Positions 47,264 through 58,878 of a stretch of 64,000 nucleotides of DNA are shown here, piece after piece (the stretch's first letter is position 1; every line of letters starts with the position of its first letter). The translations under genes and the position numbers were made by a program. The notes under the pieces are model-generated. The model did not search any database, was not told where the DNA came from, and saw nothing but the letters and a program-made list of their open reading frames with translations. The stretch is from assembly GCA_037501455.1 (NCBI GenBank), contig CM074855.1, positions 27,181,001 through 27,245,000 on the forward strand. The letters are read 5' to 3'. This DNA comes from Lantana camara (taxonomy: Eukaryota > Streptophyta > Magnoliopsida > Lamiales > Verbenaceae).

Positions 47264-50040
47264 GGCCAAAGAAGAAGAATCCCTTAAAACCCGATGGAGG
47301 GGTAAGAGAAGGAAAATACTAAAAAAAAAGATCAGACTTTAGCTTCCATAGTGGCAAACTAAGGCCTTGGAAAGGAACTGCGAACAGTATACTAATACTC
47401 CATAAGTCTCTCGTTGCAGTAATTCCGATAGGATCAAAATTCACTAGTCTTGAGTTAATTTTACACAAACTGTTGTGCAAAACTCAAAGCATTGATGTTT
47501 CGAACATACAACAAGACAACATAAGTAAGTAAGATGACAAAGTTTTAAATAACTTTGGAACGTCCTAAATAGGATTAGCAAGTTAATCATTTTAGGATCA
47601 TTTTACGAAAATGAACTCAAAGACTTAACTTCCTAAGAATCCTATTTTAAGGGACATGTTCCCGAAAACCTCATTTATGTGAAACGAGAAACACGTCCCA
47701 AAGTTTAGATGGATCTCGATCCATACTAAGGATTAAGGTTTGCTTAATGTAAGCACTAGACTAAATCGTTAGTTTAATCACTATGAATGTGCGTACTTAC
47801 TGAAGTACGAATCTGAAACTTTTGTGAAATTATTAAGAATTTCAAAATAAGGAAGGTTAGGAACCTTAGTAGTTCTAAGACATAGGCAGCTCGATTAGAT
47901 CGAGATAGCAGATATCTTAGTGACTAACTCCTTAGTCATCTTAGAGATGATAGGATTATCCCTCAGTAAGCTCATTCAAAAACATGGTATTTTTGAATGA
48001 AGGAACATAACCCTATAGGATATGGTTCATTCCTTGTTGAGACTTACTAACTTATCTACACTCTGAACTTATTCTTCAGAAAACGCAGTTAGGATTTTGA
48101 ATCTTGCACATTCCAAATCAATCCCTTAAATGTACTATAAATTGTGGCATACAAAATTCCCTAATAATTCTTGTCTTAGAATTTTGGGATTGTCTTCTTA
48201 CATGAAGAGGACAGTGGGAGTCTTCTTAAGAGAAGAAGACAGTGCGATATGAACTTGAAACAAGTTTAAGTTTATATGAACAATATATATATTGTTACTT
48301 TTCCAAATCTTTGAAACAAATTTTGTTTGTTCTAAAGAATGTATCTCTCTTGGGTTTTTTTAATTGAAGGAGAAATTGAGAGATAAGATTGAAACTAGTT
48401 CAAGTCTATGCAAACAATATAGAATATTGTTTTTACGACTCTTTTGAACAAATGTTGTTTGTTTTAAAGGATATACCTTTCTTTGGGAATCGTTCCTAAG
48501 AGAGAAGAAAGGTAAGTCCAAAGACTTCAAAAGGTTTAAGGACAAAACCCACTCCACAAATAGGAAGAAACGAACCGTTCTGATAAAACTTAGCCAAATT
48601 TAAGAAATAGTACACGAGTGAACTCTCCTCCGTCGATGCGTTTAGAACGTATTCCTAGATAGCCTATAATATAATATGGTTTTCACCATGAAATCTTCTA
48701 AAGTGGATACTGATTCATTTACCCTGTCGGGAGGCGCTGCCAGATTTGGAATCTGAGCAGTGAAAACAATTATGAAATCTGAAATGGATTCCATATAGTC
48801 AAACTAAGTTTGGACCTTAGTGACACTACTAGATTGGATCAAGCTTATCTTATCAATAATAGATTGATGGAGAAATAAATATGGAACATCCGTGGATTTC
48901 ACATTTAGTGGGAGTAAGCAAAAGGTTTGCAGACTCCAATTGGTCAATTTACGAAATTGGATCAGGCTTCTAGGAATTAGAGTATTCGAATTAGTGAAAT
49001 AGCCAAAATTGTTTGACTTAAAATTCGAACAAAACGTGTACAAAAGATTGTTAGAGACTAAAAGTTCAACTTTTGGAACTTTGCGGAGACGACATCCTTC
49101 TCATTGGAATGCGGAGGATGACATAAAAGTCACCAAAGCGTGGTTAGGAACCATTTTGAGATGAAGGATCTTGGTGATAGATCCTACATTCTCGAGACAA
49201 ATATCTATGGAGATAGATTTAAGAGAATAATAAGATTATCACAGTCAAGGTACATACACATTGTACTAAAATTGTTTAGTATGGAAGATTCCTACAGAAT
49301 TTTCAATGGACAATGGAACATCTCTTTTGAAGAGGATGTGTCCTAAAATAACTATGAAAAGTTAGAAAGTCCAAAACCCTTTTCGGGAAAATGGTGCATA
49401 ATGTATGCAGAGTTATGTACTTGACGAGATACGGCTTCCCACATAGTGTGGTGGGCCTATTCTAAATGTAACCTTAGAGAAGGTCACTGGTTTGCTGTAA
49501 AAATACCCTCTAAGTACTTTAGAAGAAATGAGGATATATTTTAAGAGTCCGGTAAGATCTTGTCATTAAAGGACTGTTTGATGTAATCATTGCATCAAAA
49601 ACATAGATGTTGATCTATGAGAGGATACGCATTTTGCCAAGATAGCAGAACAGTGCTTTGGAAAGTATTCCAATCGAGAGGCACTAAAAGATTCGACCAT
49701 GAGGTTGAATACTTAGTCGTATTGAATACCACTAAGTTAAGTGTTTGGGTAAGAAACTCCATCTAACGGGTAGATGTAGTTCCTAGCATGAAACAACACC
49801 ATTATCATATTGTATGATGAAATGGATGGTTGCTCGAGTAAGAGAACTGAGACCTCACCAAGGGACCAGACGCTTGATTATGAATCACGTGAATAAGGAA
49901 ATTGTGTTTCTTTAATAATGTGCAAATTAAAAACGTTCACATCAGCAGAGAATATATCAGATCCACTTTGAAAACACCCAAAGTCAATAAGGCTCTAAAG
50001 GTACATCTTGGGAAGATGAGACCTAGAATGGACCAGAAAG
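47264..50040 (+). pseudogene. Copia-2 pol remnant
   Basis: The region aligns by eye with copia-1 pol in the same order but has no long frame. The clearest piece is 49140-49346 (NHFEMKDLGDRSYILETNIY), matching the end of copia-1 reverse transcriptase. A GFTQ/YVDD-type core is not readable. The RNase H end and the sequence before the polypurine tract can still be followed near 49790-50040. It is much older than copia-1. Confidence 0.7.
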
Positions 50041-50050
50041 GCTTTTACGG

Positions 50051-50063
50051 GCAAGTGGGAGAT
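50051..50063 (+). other. Polypurine tract of copia-2
   Basis: GCAAGTGGGAGAT immediately before the LTR start TGTTGGGAATAG. Confidence 0.85.
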
Positions 50064-52110
50064 TGTTGGGAATAGTGCCCTAGAAAGCTGTTATGCTTTG
50101 GGACTTTCCCTATATCACAAACAATCTTTGAATAATATACGAATGATTGTAATCACAGGCGAACAGTTCTTACGTGCCAATACGTGTTTTGTGTGTTTCC
50201 ATTACGTGTGCATGTCTAGAACTCCTCTAATCCGATGAGGCCGTTAAGAACTTTGTCATTATGGGACTGACACATGAAACAAGTTCTTAACTCCATAGGC
50301 GAGGATTAGAAACTTCTCCAAGTCAATGAGGCTGACAGACAGTGGGAGTGTCGACTTTGCCTCTGTTGAGACTTTCTTGTGTAGTTATGTCCTTAAGAAG
50401 GATCACCCAGTTTTATGGGGTGGTAAGTGCATAGGTTGATGCGTTCATAATACAAAAGGGTGATAGTTGCAAGAACTTCATCACTGAGTGTGCCCCGCGT
50501 GAGAAGATTCCTAAATGGGAAAGGAAGTTTCCTGAAACTTCCAGATTAGGAAATATCTCACATGTCAATGACGTAAGGAATTAATCCTTAGACTTGAGAT
50601 TCCACATTGTCTCATATGAGCTAACTCTGTAATCTTTGATATAGGCTCAAAAGGGTGTCGCCATATAGACACTTGAACCACGGCCTATGTTGGGATTACA
50701 CAAGTGGCATATGAGAATTGTTGGAATCAATAAAGGACCTACACTTGTTGTAAGTAAGATGATCTCTTATTACACAAGTCATTCATGATTCCATCCTAAA
50801 ATCCTTGCGCAAGGTGGTAAGATCAAGACTCAAGAAAATGGGGTTTTCTTGGGTTGAGATCAAATGGAATATGAAGTGAACTTTGTTTTAAGATTAAGAT
50901 TAGTAGGGCTCTCCGTATTCCCATGCCCTAGATCTTAATCGAGAGATAAGATGGTAGGAGGATCTTATCCCACATGATGTCATTGACTGAAAGGTTCTTT
51001 TGAATATACATTCACATTTCGGGTAGGGGTCACACACCTGTTGCTAGACTATGGTCGTGTGATCTGTGAGGAAATTAATTAATAAAGTGTATTAATTAAT
51101 TAGGCTCACTGCTAACTGAAATTGAACCTAGAGGGTTACACACAAATACCGGGTTCAAAGGGTATTATGGAAAGATCAAATAGTTGATCGAAACGAGACC
51201 GCAGTGTAAAGTACACGTGTGGATATCGAGAGCATTGTTTGGACACGTGGTTCCAATTAGCGAATTGGATCATGTATTAATTAATTGGAGAATTAATTGT
51301 TAAGCCCAAATATGATTGGAGAATTAATTTTACCCCGTTAGAATTAATTAGTGAATTAATTCTAAAGTCCTTGAAAGAATTAATTGGAGAATTAATTCTA
51401 AGTATTTATTTATTTGATTGTTTCTAATTTGATTAGAATAGAGAAATAAATAAATATCTTCTATTCTATTATTCTAAAGTATTAATTCTAATATGATTAG
51501 AATAAGTATTAGGATGAGATATTTAATTATTGCTAGAATAATTAAATATTGCTAAATTAGTTAGGAGCTCTTTTTCTAGAAGAATAGATATCTTATTTTA
51601 GATAAGATATTATTTACTTGGAGAGAAAGAAAGAATAGAAGACAAGTCAAAGTAGGAATCCAATTCCTACTTGACCTAGTAGGGTTCGAACCCTACCTAT
51701 AAAAGGGCAAGGGGGTTCGAAATTTTTAGGGCTTACACGTGATTTGAGAATCACGTCCAACCTTCATGGAATTTGGGGATAATTGTCTTGCTCTCTATTT
51801 CTCGTTTCTTGTTTCTTTAATACACATGTTACAGTACTATCATACTCACTAACATGATTTGAATCTAGGTTGGTGTGGATTATTACTCTAGAGAATTTCT
51901 ACTTTGGAATCTCGAAGAAAGAATCAAGAAACGGGGATTTTCATGCCGCATGAAGAACGTTTGAGGGCGACTCAATACGTTTCAAGAAAGCTTCAATTCG
52001 TGTGAGTTTCTTGAGTCCCAACGTTACGATACGAACATTGCAAGTCTTTTAGATCTACTTTGTGGAAAATTTTTAAACTTCCGCTGCGCTTACTCTGCTG
52101 TTTTCCATCA
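50064..52110 (+). repeat. 3' LTR of copia-2
   Basis: 2047 bp, TGTTGGGAATAG to TTTTCCATCA. It is a distant relative of the copia-1 LTR: the ends match and the order is similar. It has two CACGTG motifs near 51213 and 51243 and a TATAAAA at 51698-51704. Confidence 0.82.
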
Positions 52111-52968
52111 TTTTGGGGATTCATGTACCCCACTAGCCACAATGAATTAGGTGGTCGGGTCTTGCAAGCCCGTCCACCGCCCGGAGGAAAAAGGTGTTTA
52201 CTTAAATAATTATGAATGATCGAATGATTATGATTGATCAATTGATTATGCACGAAAGATTATGTATAAAAACCTAATGAACACTTAATGATTACACTAG
52301 GTGGAGGTTGGAGATTTAGCCCTCTCGTCGGGCTCACGAATAACCTATTGATTGAATATGATTGTTATAATCCCGTTGGATGATTTTCTTGTTTTACCCA
52401 CTTGGGAAATATTCTAAAACTTCTTATAGGATTATAACTTGCATGAACGTGTTTCAATTCTGCAATATTTATATATTATTCCCCATTTTATACCCACCAG
52501 TCAGTCCCTTTTGGACTGAACCCGTTTTGTTTTCATTTCTGTTATAGGAGGAGTGCTAGGCGGGAATTCAAGTCTTTTAGGTGCCTTGCATTCGAGTCTA
52601 ACATTCTTTTGTTCTTCTACACTCATGCTTATATTTTGTACTATGATGACTAGGAGTATGTTTATGTAAATGTTGGGCGAACTTGATAGCTTGAGCCGTG
52701 ATGGCATTTTGGATACATGAATATTTGTATTATTTTTGGAGCTTGAATGCTCATTGTATATATTATGATCTGGTATTGCTTCCGCTTATTGCATTGCTCT
52801 GTTTTATTGCAACTTGGTATTATATGGTTTAAGGGTTAGCTCCCGCCTAGCATAGCGAGTGTGTTGTTTCCCCGTTCGTCGTGACTTGACACGTCTATGG
52901 ACTTTCCATTTCATATACGGGTCGGTTCTCGGTGCGAGGTATGTGGTACCTTGCGCTCGGGTGCTACA
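52111..52968 (+). repeat. Gypsy-1 3' LTR remnant
   Basis: 858 bp matching the last 834 bp of the gypsy-1 5' LTR (from 28104), ending GGGTGCTACA. Indels and substitutions between the two copies show age. Confidence 0.88.
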
Positions 52969-53172
52969 TAATGAAACTCAAATCAATAATTATGAAAATT
53001 TCAATTATTGATATTAAATCCAATAAATCCTAAGATTATAAAAATCCTAGTTAAATTAATGTTATGCACAACAATTAAGATAGGGAAAATTGCAAAAATG
53101 GTATACTAACTGCACCCATTCAGCACAATTGGTATAATATCTTTTCCAGTGACAAATTTACCCCGCAACTCC
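52969..53172. other. Intergenic DNA
   Basis: Flank between gypsy-1 and the hAT-like element. GGGAAAATTGCAAAAATGGT at about 53084 resembles a Mutator-like terminus, but no partner end was found. Confidence 0.45.
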
Positions 53173-53923
53173 CAGGGGCGACTCCAGGATTGTCGAATAG
53201 TGGGGTCAAACAATTTAACGATTAATAAAAAAAAGTTATATTATTAAAAAATAAAATATTTTATTTAAATATTTATTTTAAAATTATCTTAAAATTTTAA
53301 TTACTAAAAAATATATATATTATTAAAAAATAAAATATTTTATTTAGAATATTTATTTTACAATTATTCTCTATGATTTTTAATTTGTACTAAATATATC
53401 CATCTCTTAGGGGGTGTTTGCAAACCATAGAATTGTATTTGTATTCAAAAAGTTAATTTAAAAATATTAATGTTTTAATAAGGATATTAATGTCAAGATA
53501 GAATTTTAAATAAATTCAAAGAAAATCATATTATCTAGCTAGAATCTAAAAGTATGTCCTGGCTGGATTTTAGTTTATTTCAAATTGGTTTTCCAAATAC
53601 TAAAAACTGTTGAAAATAATTATTTTATCATGCTTATTTTTAAAGTTTACAAACACTCTTATGTGTTTAGAAATTGAAGAAAATTAAATAGACTTTTGTT
53701 TTTATTTTCTGAGTCATAGACTTTTTCTAATTATATTAATTTTAAATTTAAGGGGCAATACAATTTTTTTCATTTTTATATGGGGTCAAATAAACTATTC
53801 TTAAAACAAAAAACATTAAAATGTATAAAAAATATATAAATACACAGTTAAATTTTTTTTCTTAGTGGGGTCAATTGACCCCACTTGTCTGACCCCACTT
53901 GTCTAAAGGTGGAGTCGCCCTTG
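53173..53923. mobile_element. hAT-like MITE, CAGGGGCG type, 8-bp TSD
   Basis: Termini CAGGGGCGACTCC and, on the reverse strand, CAAGGGCGACTCC are flanked by the perfect 8-bp duplication GCAACTCC (53165-53172 and 53924-53931). CAGGGGCG ends and 8-bp duplication are typical of a common plant hAT family. 751 bp, AT-rich inside, with TGGGGTCA repeats near both ends. No transposase. Confidence 0.85.
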
Positions 53924-53931
53924 GCAACTCC

Positions 53932-54188
53932 CAAAAAGTTGCATTTCAATGCAAAAAGTCGCCAGAAAATTGAAAATCGGCCAGAAACCCACTTCGATTT
54001 TATAAAAACCAGTCTGACGTGTATTTGAGTCTTACATGTCCACAATGAGCTTGCCACATCACACTCATTTGTCAAATTGTTGCTCACTTGGACCATAAGC
54101 ATAATTAACCATAATCTTAAAAAATTAATAGTATATATAATATTATTACTTGTAGAGGATTTAAACACCAGACACTTTAGAATTTGTA
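53932..54188. other. Intergenic DNA
   Basis: No gene; may be part of an older repeat. It lies between the hAT-like element and the Tat-like LTR. Confidence 0.45.
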
Positions 54189-54988
54189 TGTAGGAGGGAA
54201 GACCATCACAGGCGTAGGAGCCTCAGGAACTGGGTTTCCAATGAGCGTGGGTTCTTCCAGCTAGGATAACACCAAGAAATCGTGCAGCAAAGGTGCAGAG
54301 ATTGGTGGAGTTTATGAGACTTTTGAGAAGATGCAGAGGGAAAATGATGCCCAGTTCGGTTGTGTGGTATTTTGTGAAGAAGATGACTTGGGGGAGAATG
54401 CATGTGTTCTCCCCTTATTTATATGTTAGGGGTGAGGGTAAATGGGTAAATTGACCGTGTGGTCCCAAACCTGTGTTGCCCTAACACGTGGCAGCCTGTG
54501 AGGGTGTGAGAGTGACGTTTCTGCAAAGGAGGCGGCGTGTCAGGTACAATGGTGCGCACCACCTTTGTGTCAGAGGTTGTTGGCGAGGGTCACACGGGAT
54601 GATGGACCAAAACCTGCTTGTGAAGGCTAGGATCCGTTGCACGAGAAGTAGGGTCATTCCCGAGCGTTGGTGACGCTCGAACAATCCACAGATGGGCTCC
54701 CCATGATAGATGACTCTTGAGCGCCAAAATCCCGAGCGTCATTAATGGGACCCCCCATGTGGGTGCTTCCCTGAGAAGGGTAACCCTGAGGGCCGAGATG
54801 CGAGCCTCAAACTCGTCGGTTCTGGCCCTTTACCTGAATTGTCGTCCGAGGCTTGACGGTTTATATTAGCTGGCAAATGAGTGGGCTGGGAAGGCTCACG
54901 AGCCCATCAATGCGAGCGTCTTGGCCTTAGCCAGCGATGTGCTGACATGTGGACGGCTCTGATTCGAGCGTGATTTTAGGTCTCATCA
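54189..54988 (-). repeat. LTR of the Tat-like element
   Basis: The element reads TGATGAGACC (from 54988) to CCCTCCTACA (54189), about 800 bp. TATAAATA lies at 54416-54423 on the minus strand, at a reasonable promoter distance. The motif CGAGCGT recurs several times (for example 54661, 54733, 54914, 54964). The left end is less certain because no target duplication could be checked. Confidence 0.55.
54416..54423 (-). promoter_or_regulatory. TATA box in Tat-like LTR
   Basis: TATAAATA followed by AGGGGAGAACAC on the minus strand, the expected arrangement for an LTR promoter. Confidence 0.6.
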
Positions 54989-55002
54989 TTTTGCCCCCCA
55001 AA
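54989..55002 (-). other. Polypurine tract of the Tat-like element
   Basis: The minus strand reads TTTGGGGGGCAAAA directly before the TGATGAG LTR start. Confidence 0.65.
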
Positions 55003-55314
55003 TTTTATAGTATCGCTTCGAGCGTACTGTAGAATTTATAAAGAAGGAGCCCTGAATTTTGAATATCCGAGGGTCAGGCCTTTACTAGAGATGTGACCGC
55101 TGGCCTTCCGTAACGGACACAAACTGACACCGTATTAAATGCTGTCAAGTCTGCATTTAATGCTGAGTGGGAACGTGGGCGCGTGCACTCCGGGAGACGT
55201 GAGGCGGTTACCAAAAGTGGGGGGATTCCCTAGGCAGGAAATGATTGCAACACGCTTTCCGTCGAAGGGAAGCACTCAATGCCGCAGACAGGCAATTTAC
55301 AAAGAAGATGATGT

Positions 55315-55695
55315 TTATACGTAGAACCTTCTAAGGTTACATGCATTCCATGGCCTAGGGAGCCGCTCGCCTTGCAAAGTTTCCAATAGGTAGGTATTGT
55401 TTGCTCGTACCTGGATGACTTTGAAGGGGCCTTCCCAATTAGGGTCCAACTTACCTACATGTTTGGAGACTTCAACTTTTTTGAGGACCAAGTCCCCCTG
55501 TTGGAAAGTCCTTTCTCTAACACGTTTGTTGTATTGGCGGGCTACGGTCGCTTTGTATTTGTGGATACGTGCCCACGCAACATTCCTTCTTTCTTCCAAC
55601 AAATCTAACTCGAACGCTCGATTAGATTCGTTAGCAGCAGGCTCGAAATAGGCAACGCGTGCGGATTCTTGAGCAATCTCCGCAGGTATCATAGC
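55315..55695 (-). pseudogene. Integrase C-terminus of Tat-like gypsy
   Basis: The frame encodes about 126 residues with motifs typical of the integrase C-terminal end: LDLLEERRN, ARQYNKRV, GDLVLKK, NWEGPF and LPRPWNA.NLRRFY. Stop TAA at 55315-55317. No stop occurs in the remaining part, but the gene is cut at 55695 by gypsy-3 and lacks the catalytic core here. Integrase inserts element DNA into chromosomes. Confidence 0.88.
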
Positions 55696-58530
55696 TGTGA
55701 CGCCCCGTCTCTTCGGCATTCCAGGTACGGCGTCACGAGAGAGTTTATTTCAGTATTTTGTGAATTATGTGATTTAGCATGCTTACGTGTCAACGTGATA
55801 TTAATTTTAATTGCGTGTGCCTTAGAATAATTAAATTGTACTTGGACTCAATTGTTCAATATTTGCAATTTAGGGACCTAATTATAATTAGGACGTTTGA
55901 GCCTTCGTGGCTATTTGAGCTCGGGAATTCGAATTCGAATTCCGACCCTATCGTTGAGTTCGTTTCGATGATTCGGATTCAATGAATTACCCTTTTTATT
56001 TCTAAAGCCATTTGATAGCCCTACCGTTTTAAATCCGATCCGCGTGGACCGGATACCGTTTGAACCTACCCGTCTGACCAGCCCCAAAAGGGGCCAGCCT
56101 TTCTCTCTCTCCCACTTTGATCGATCAGCAGCAAGGAAAGGAAAAGAGAAGCATTTTTCCCCATTTGTGGCCAAGGAGCCCTTGAGCTCGGGTTTGGGAG
56201 ATCCAACCGTCCGATCAACGACCTAAGGTAAGATTTGTGACCCTTTCGTTACATGTGTTACTTTAATATCTCTTTCGTGCCTCGGATTTGTGCCTACGTG
56301 CTTTGTTGGGGAGATGATGAATAGTAACCGGGGTGTGAGTTTTGTATGATCTAGGCCGTTTTACGGGTTCTAATGTGGAAATATGTGACCTACGTGTCGA
56401 GCATGCTCTATTGTGTTAATTTTGCTTGATTTGGTGGTTGTTTGTGGTTGTGGGTGTGTGTGGTGGTGTCTCCCGACGCCATTGCTGCTTCTGCTCTGTT
56501 TTTGTGAGCAGGATGGTCCGGAACGGCCATTCCCGTTTTGGCCTTGGGGCCGGAACGGCCATTCCCATCCGCGTATGGGAACGGCCGTTCCCGTTTTGTT
56601 CTTTGGGTCGGAACGGCCCTTCCGGGCAGCGCTGGTGGGAACGGCCGTTCCCGTTTTGCCTTGTTTCTGGGAACGGCCCTTCCCGTGGTCCAGTAGGTTG
56701 GTTTTGGGTTTTTATGCTTTTAATTGATTTCTTTTGCCGCTTATTGATTTATATCTTAATTGCATTGTATGTTTCGTTATGAATTCGTATTATATGCTAT
56801 GTTTGGTGCATGAATTGTAATTTAATATTAAAGAATGAGTATTTTATGAGTGTATACGTGATCCATGACTTCATGCCAATCATAAGCATACGCCGTGCGT
56901 TTATTTGGTTCATTCTCGGGTCTAAGTCTTGTTTTGTATTCAGTTTGTTCAGGTACACCCGGGGTGGTGTTTTGTTGGCCGTGTTGATTCCGGGGTGGAT
57001 CGTTTGTTGTGTCTTTGGCCTCTTCAGTGTCAGGTGAGGTTAGGATATAGTTACACCTTATTGCAATGTGCTCGGTTTTGATTGCATGTGATTTAATAAG
57101 CCTTATATGTATATAAATAAGTGTGAAATATGTATTTGTTGAATATGCCTCGAGTTTGCAAGTATGTTAAGCAATGTACGAGCCTATGTATGCTTGGTTT
57201 GGAATGATTTGTTATGATTTGCCACGTGAAGCTATGCTTCAGACCGTATACTTCTCATGAGCCAAGTTTGGCAAGGACCGAGTTTGATTGAAACGGAAAG
57301 TGGTATATACGTATATATGTATAAGTTATGTCTGTCTGTCTCTGTTTTAGCGGGTTCTGATATGATATGTGTTTGTTGGGCCCCGGAGCTATGGGTAAGG
57401 AACCCTCGGGACGGCATAGGGCCGTCGAGGTTAAGCCTGTGCATAGTCTCCATCTGTCTGCAGAGGATCACCCCTGAACTCACCAGGAGGTTTGGTGAGG
57501 GAAGGAATCCTGAGGGTTTGAGTACTCGCAAGGCGCTCCCCTCGTTTGTCTGGATGGTTTGGGCGTATACACCCTTCCATCACCCGGAGTTGAGGATGAT
57601 ATGATATGATTTGATATGTATGTAAGTTTTATGTTTTGATTCTGATATGATATGTTATGAGGAGATTGGGGGAGTCAGAGCTCGTACCCGCCGAGTTCTA
57701 TATGATATGATATGTATGTTCTGTTAAGGTTTATGAAACGGGGATAGATTCTAAGTTAAATAAAAAGGGAGTTTTATAAGATAAGTTAAGTTTTGAATAT
57801 GTTAAGACCTAATAGGTTTTGCTAAGCTGTTCGGTAAGATAATTTGGTTTGTTTGATTTGCTAAGTAAGCCCTTTATATATATGTATATCACGGGAAATG
57901 ATTTAGTGTGCAAAAACTATCCCCGCGTTCATGAACATTATGAGTTTGATATGTGCTTTGCTCTTATATATATAGTGTGAGTGCGTTAACCCCTCACTCA
58001 GTCGAGTTAAGACTGACCCCTCCCCTTTTACTTTAGTTTGCAGGTTTTGCTTGGAGTTCGTGCTAGGCGGAGTGTGTCTGTCTTTTGGAGTCTGTTCCGT
58101 GTCCTTGTCCAGTAGGTGGTCTTGCATTCATATTTCTTTAATTCAGCTTATGTATAAGATATGTTTGAATATGATATTTAGAATTTATATATGAATTGAT
58201 ATGTATATTCCGGGACAGGTTAGGACAGGTTGCTGGAATTAGTTGAACCCATTGGATTTATGATTATTATTTGATATTCGGGATTAGGTATTTATGTTAG
58301 TTGAACCCGTCAACTGTTTATGAATGTTTTGATTGTTGCATGACTTGTTTCGCTTCCGCATTTTTGTTGTGGTTTGAGTTTTGCTTTCAGGGTCTAAGTT
58401 CCGCCTAGCCTAGGTGTGAGTTTGTCAGTCTCCCGTTCGCCACTGTTTGGTTCATGTACGGACTCTCCGTTTCGTATGTGGATCGGACTTTGGTGCGGGG
58501 GATGTGGTGACCCACCGTGCGGGTGCTACA
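55696..58530 (+). repeat. 5' LTR of gypsy-3
   Basis: 2835 bp, TGTGACGCCCCG to GGGTGCTACA. It has a dyad array at 56519-56684 and ATATGATATG simple repeats near 57600-57720. Open frames inside are not supported as genes. Confidence 0.92.
56519..56684 (+). repeat. Dyad array in gypsy-3 5' LTR (GGGAACG..CGTTCCC)
   Basis: Six units spaced about 30 bp: 56519, 56552, 56577 (perfect), 56610, 56638 (perfect) and 56669. The template is GGGAACGGCCGTTCCC, with 7-bp arms and a 2-nt centre. It lies about 0.8-1.0 kb into the LTR. Confidence 0.88.
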
Positions 58531-58538
58531 TCCTTAAG

Positions 58539-58551
58539 TGGTATCAGAGCC
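58539..58551 (+). other. Primer binding site of gypsy-3
   Basis: TGGTATCAGAGCC, 8 nt after the LTR; complementary to initiator tRNA-Met. Confidence 0.92.
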
Positions 58552-58878
58552 TCAGGTTGAAAAACCGGGGTTCAGTGTCGGGTCGTGTCTGTCTAAGTCG
58601 AACGGCATAGGACAATTTGATTATGTGTGCATTTGCATCACAATTTGATAAGTTATGAATTTGAATTTCAATACTTTGTTGAATTTATATTACGTGAGAC
58701 ATTGCATTTCTTTGATGCTCTACTTGATTTACTACGTGACATGAGCACTTACTAATTGACACGCATATATATTGTAGTTGCTGAGTTTTTCAGGGTACCA
58801 CCGAGTCAACAACCCTACGGTTAACCTTCTCAACTAACTCCGTGATCTCAAGGACAATCTTTTACCAAAGTACTAGTA

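Larger units (their letters stand above)
47250..52110 (+). mobile_element. Copia-2: decayed, 5'-truncated copia element
   Basis: Plus strand. It begins near the end of gag (47264 on; AKKKNPLKPDGG resembles the basic linker of copia-1), then carries decayed protease, integrase, reverse transcriptase and RNase H sequence and a complete 3' LTR. It lacks the 5' LTR and most of gag. The left junction is inside gypsy-1 reverse transcriptase and the right inside the gypsy-1 3' LTR. A deletion spanning both elements probably joined them. Confidence 0.75.
25925..52968 (+). mobile_element. Gypsy-1: old Ty3/gypsy element with nested insertions
   Basis: The 5' LTR, primer site, gag, protease and part of reverse transcriptase are on the plus strand, with a 3' LTR remnant at 52111-52968. 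The flanking 5-mers CAATG (25920-25924) and TAATG (52969-52973) differ by one base and probably are the target duplication. It carries a 2.6-kb insertion (29002-31619), copia-1 (32822-45796) and a truncated copia-2 (about 47250-52110). The RT C-terminus, RNase H, integrase and most of the 3' LTR's first 2.2 kb are gone. Several stops show it is dead. Gag type and long LTRs suggest Del/Tekay affinity. Confidence 0.88.
54189..55695 (-). mobile_element. 3' end of a Tat-like gypsy element
   Basis: On the minus strand: the end of integrase (55695-55315), a 3' untranslated stretch, a polypurine tract and one LTR. The rest is displaced by gypsy-3, which inserted in the integrase. Any continuation beyond gypsy-3 is outside the window. 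Confidence 0.7.

Noticed and set aside
53084..53110. Mutator-like terminus GGGAAAATTGCAAAAATGGT
   Set aside because: No inverted partner or 9-bp duplication found in the window.
55291..55301. TTTACA at 55296-55301 as the end of the Tat-like LTR
   Set aside because: No purine tract adjoins it; the GGGGGG tract with TGATGAG at 54988 fits better.
56413..56782. Overlapping frames of 104 and 118 codons, repeated near 62583
   Set aside because: Their composition (repeated NG, ERPF) comes from the dyad array of the LTR; not a gene.
57600..57720. ATATGATATG runs as a satellite
   Set aside because: Short, irregular simple repeats inside the gypsy-3 LTR, present in both LTRs.
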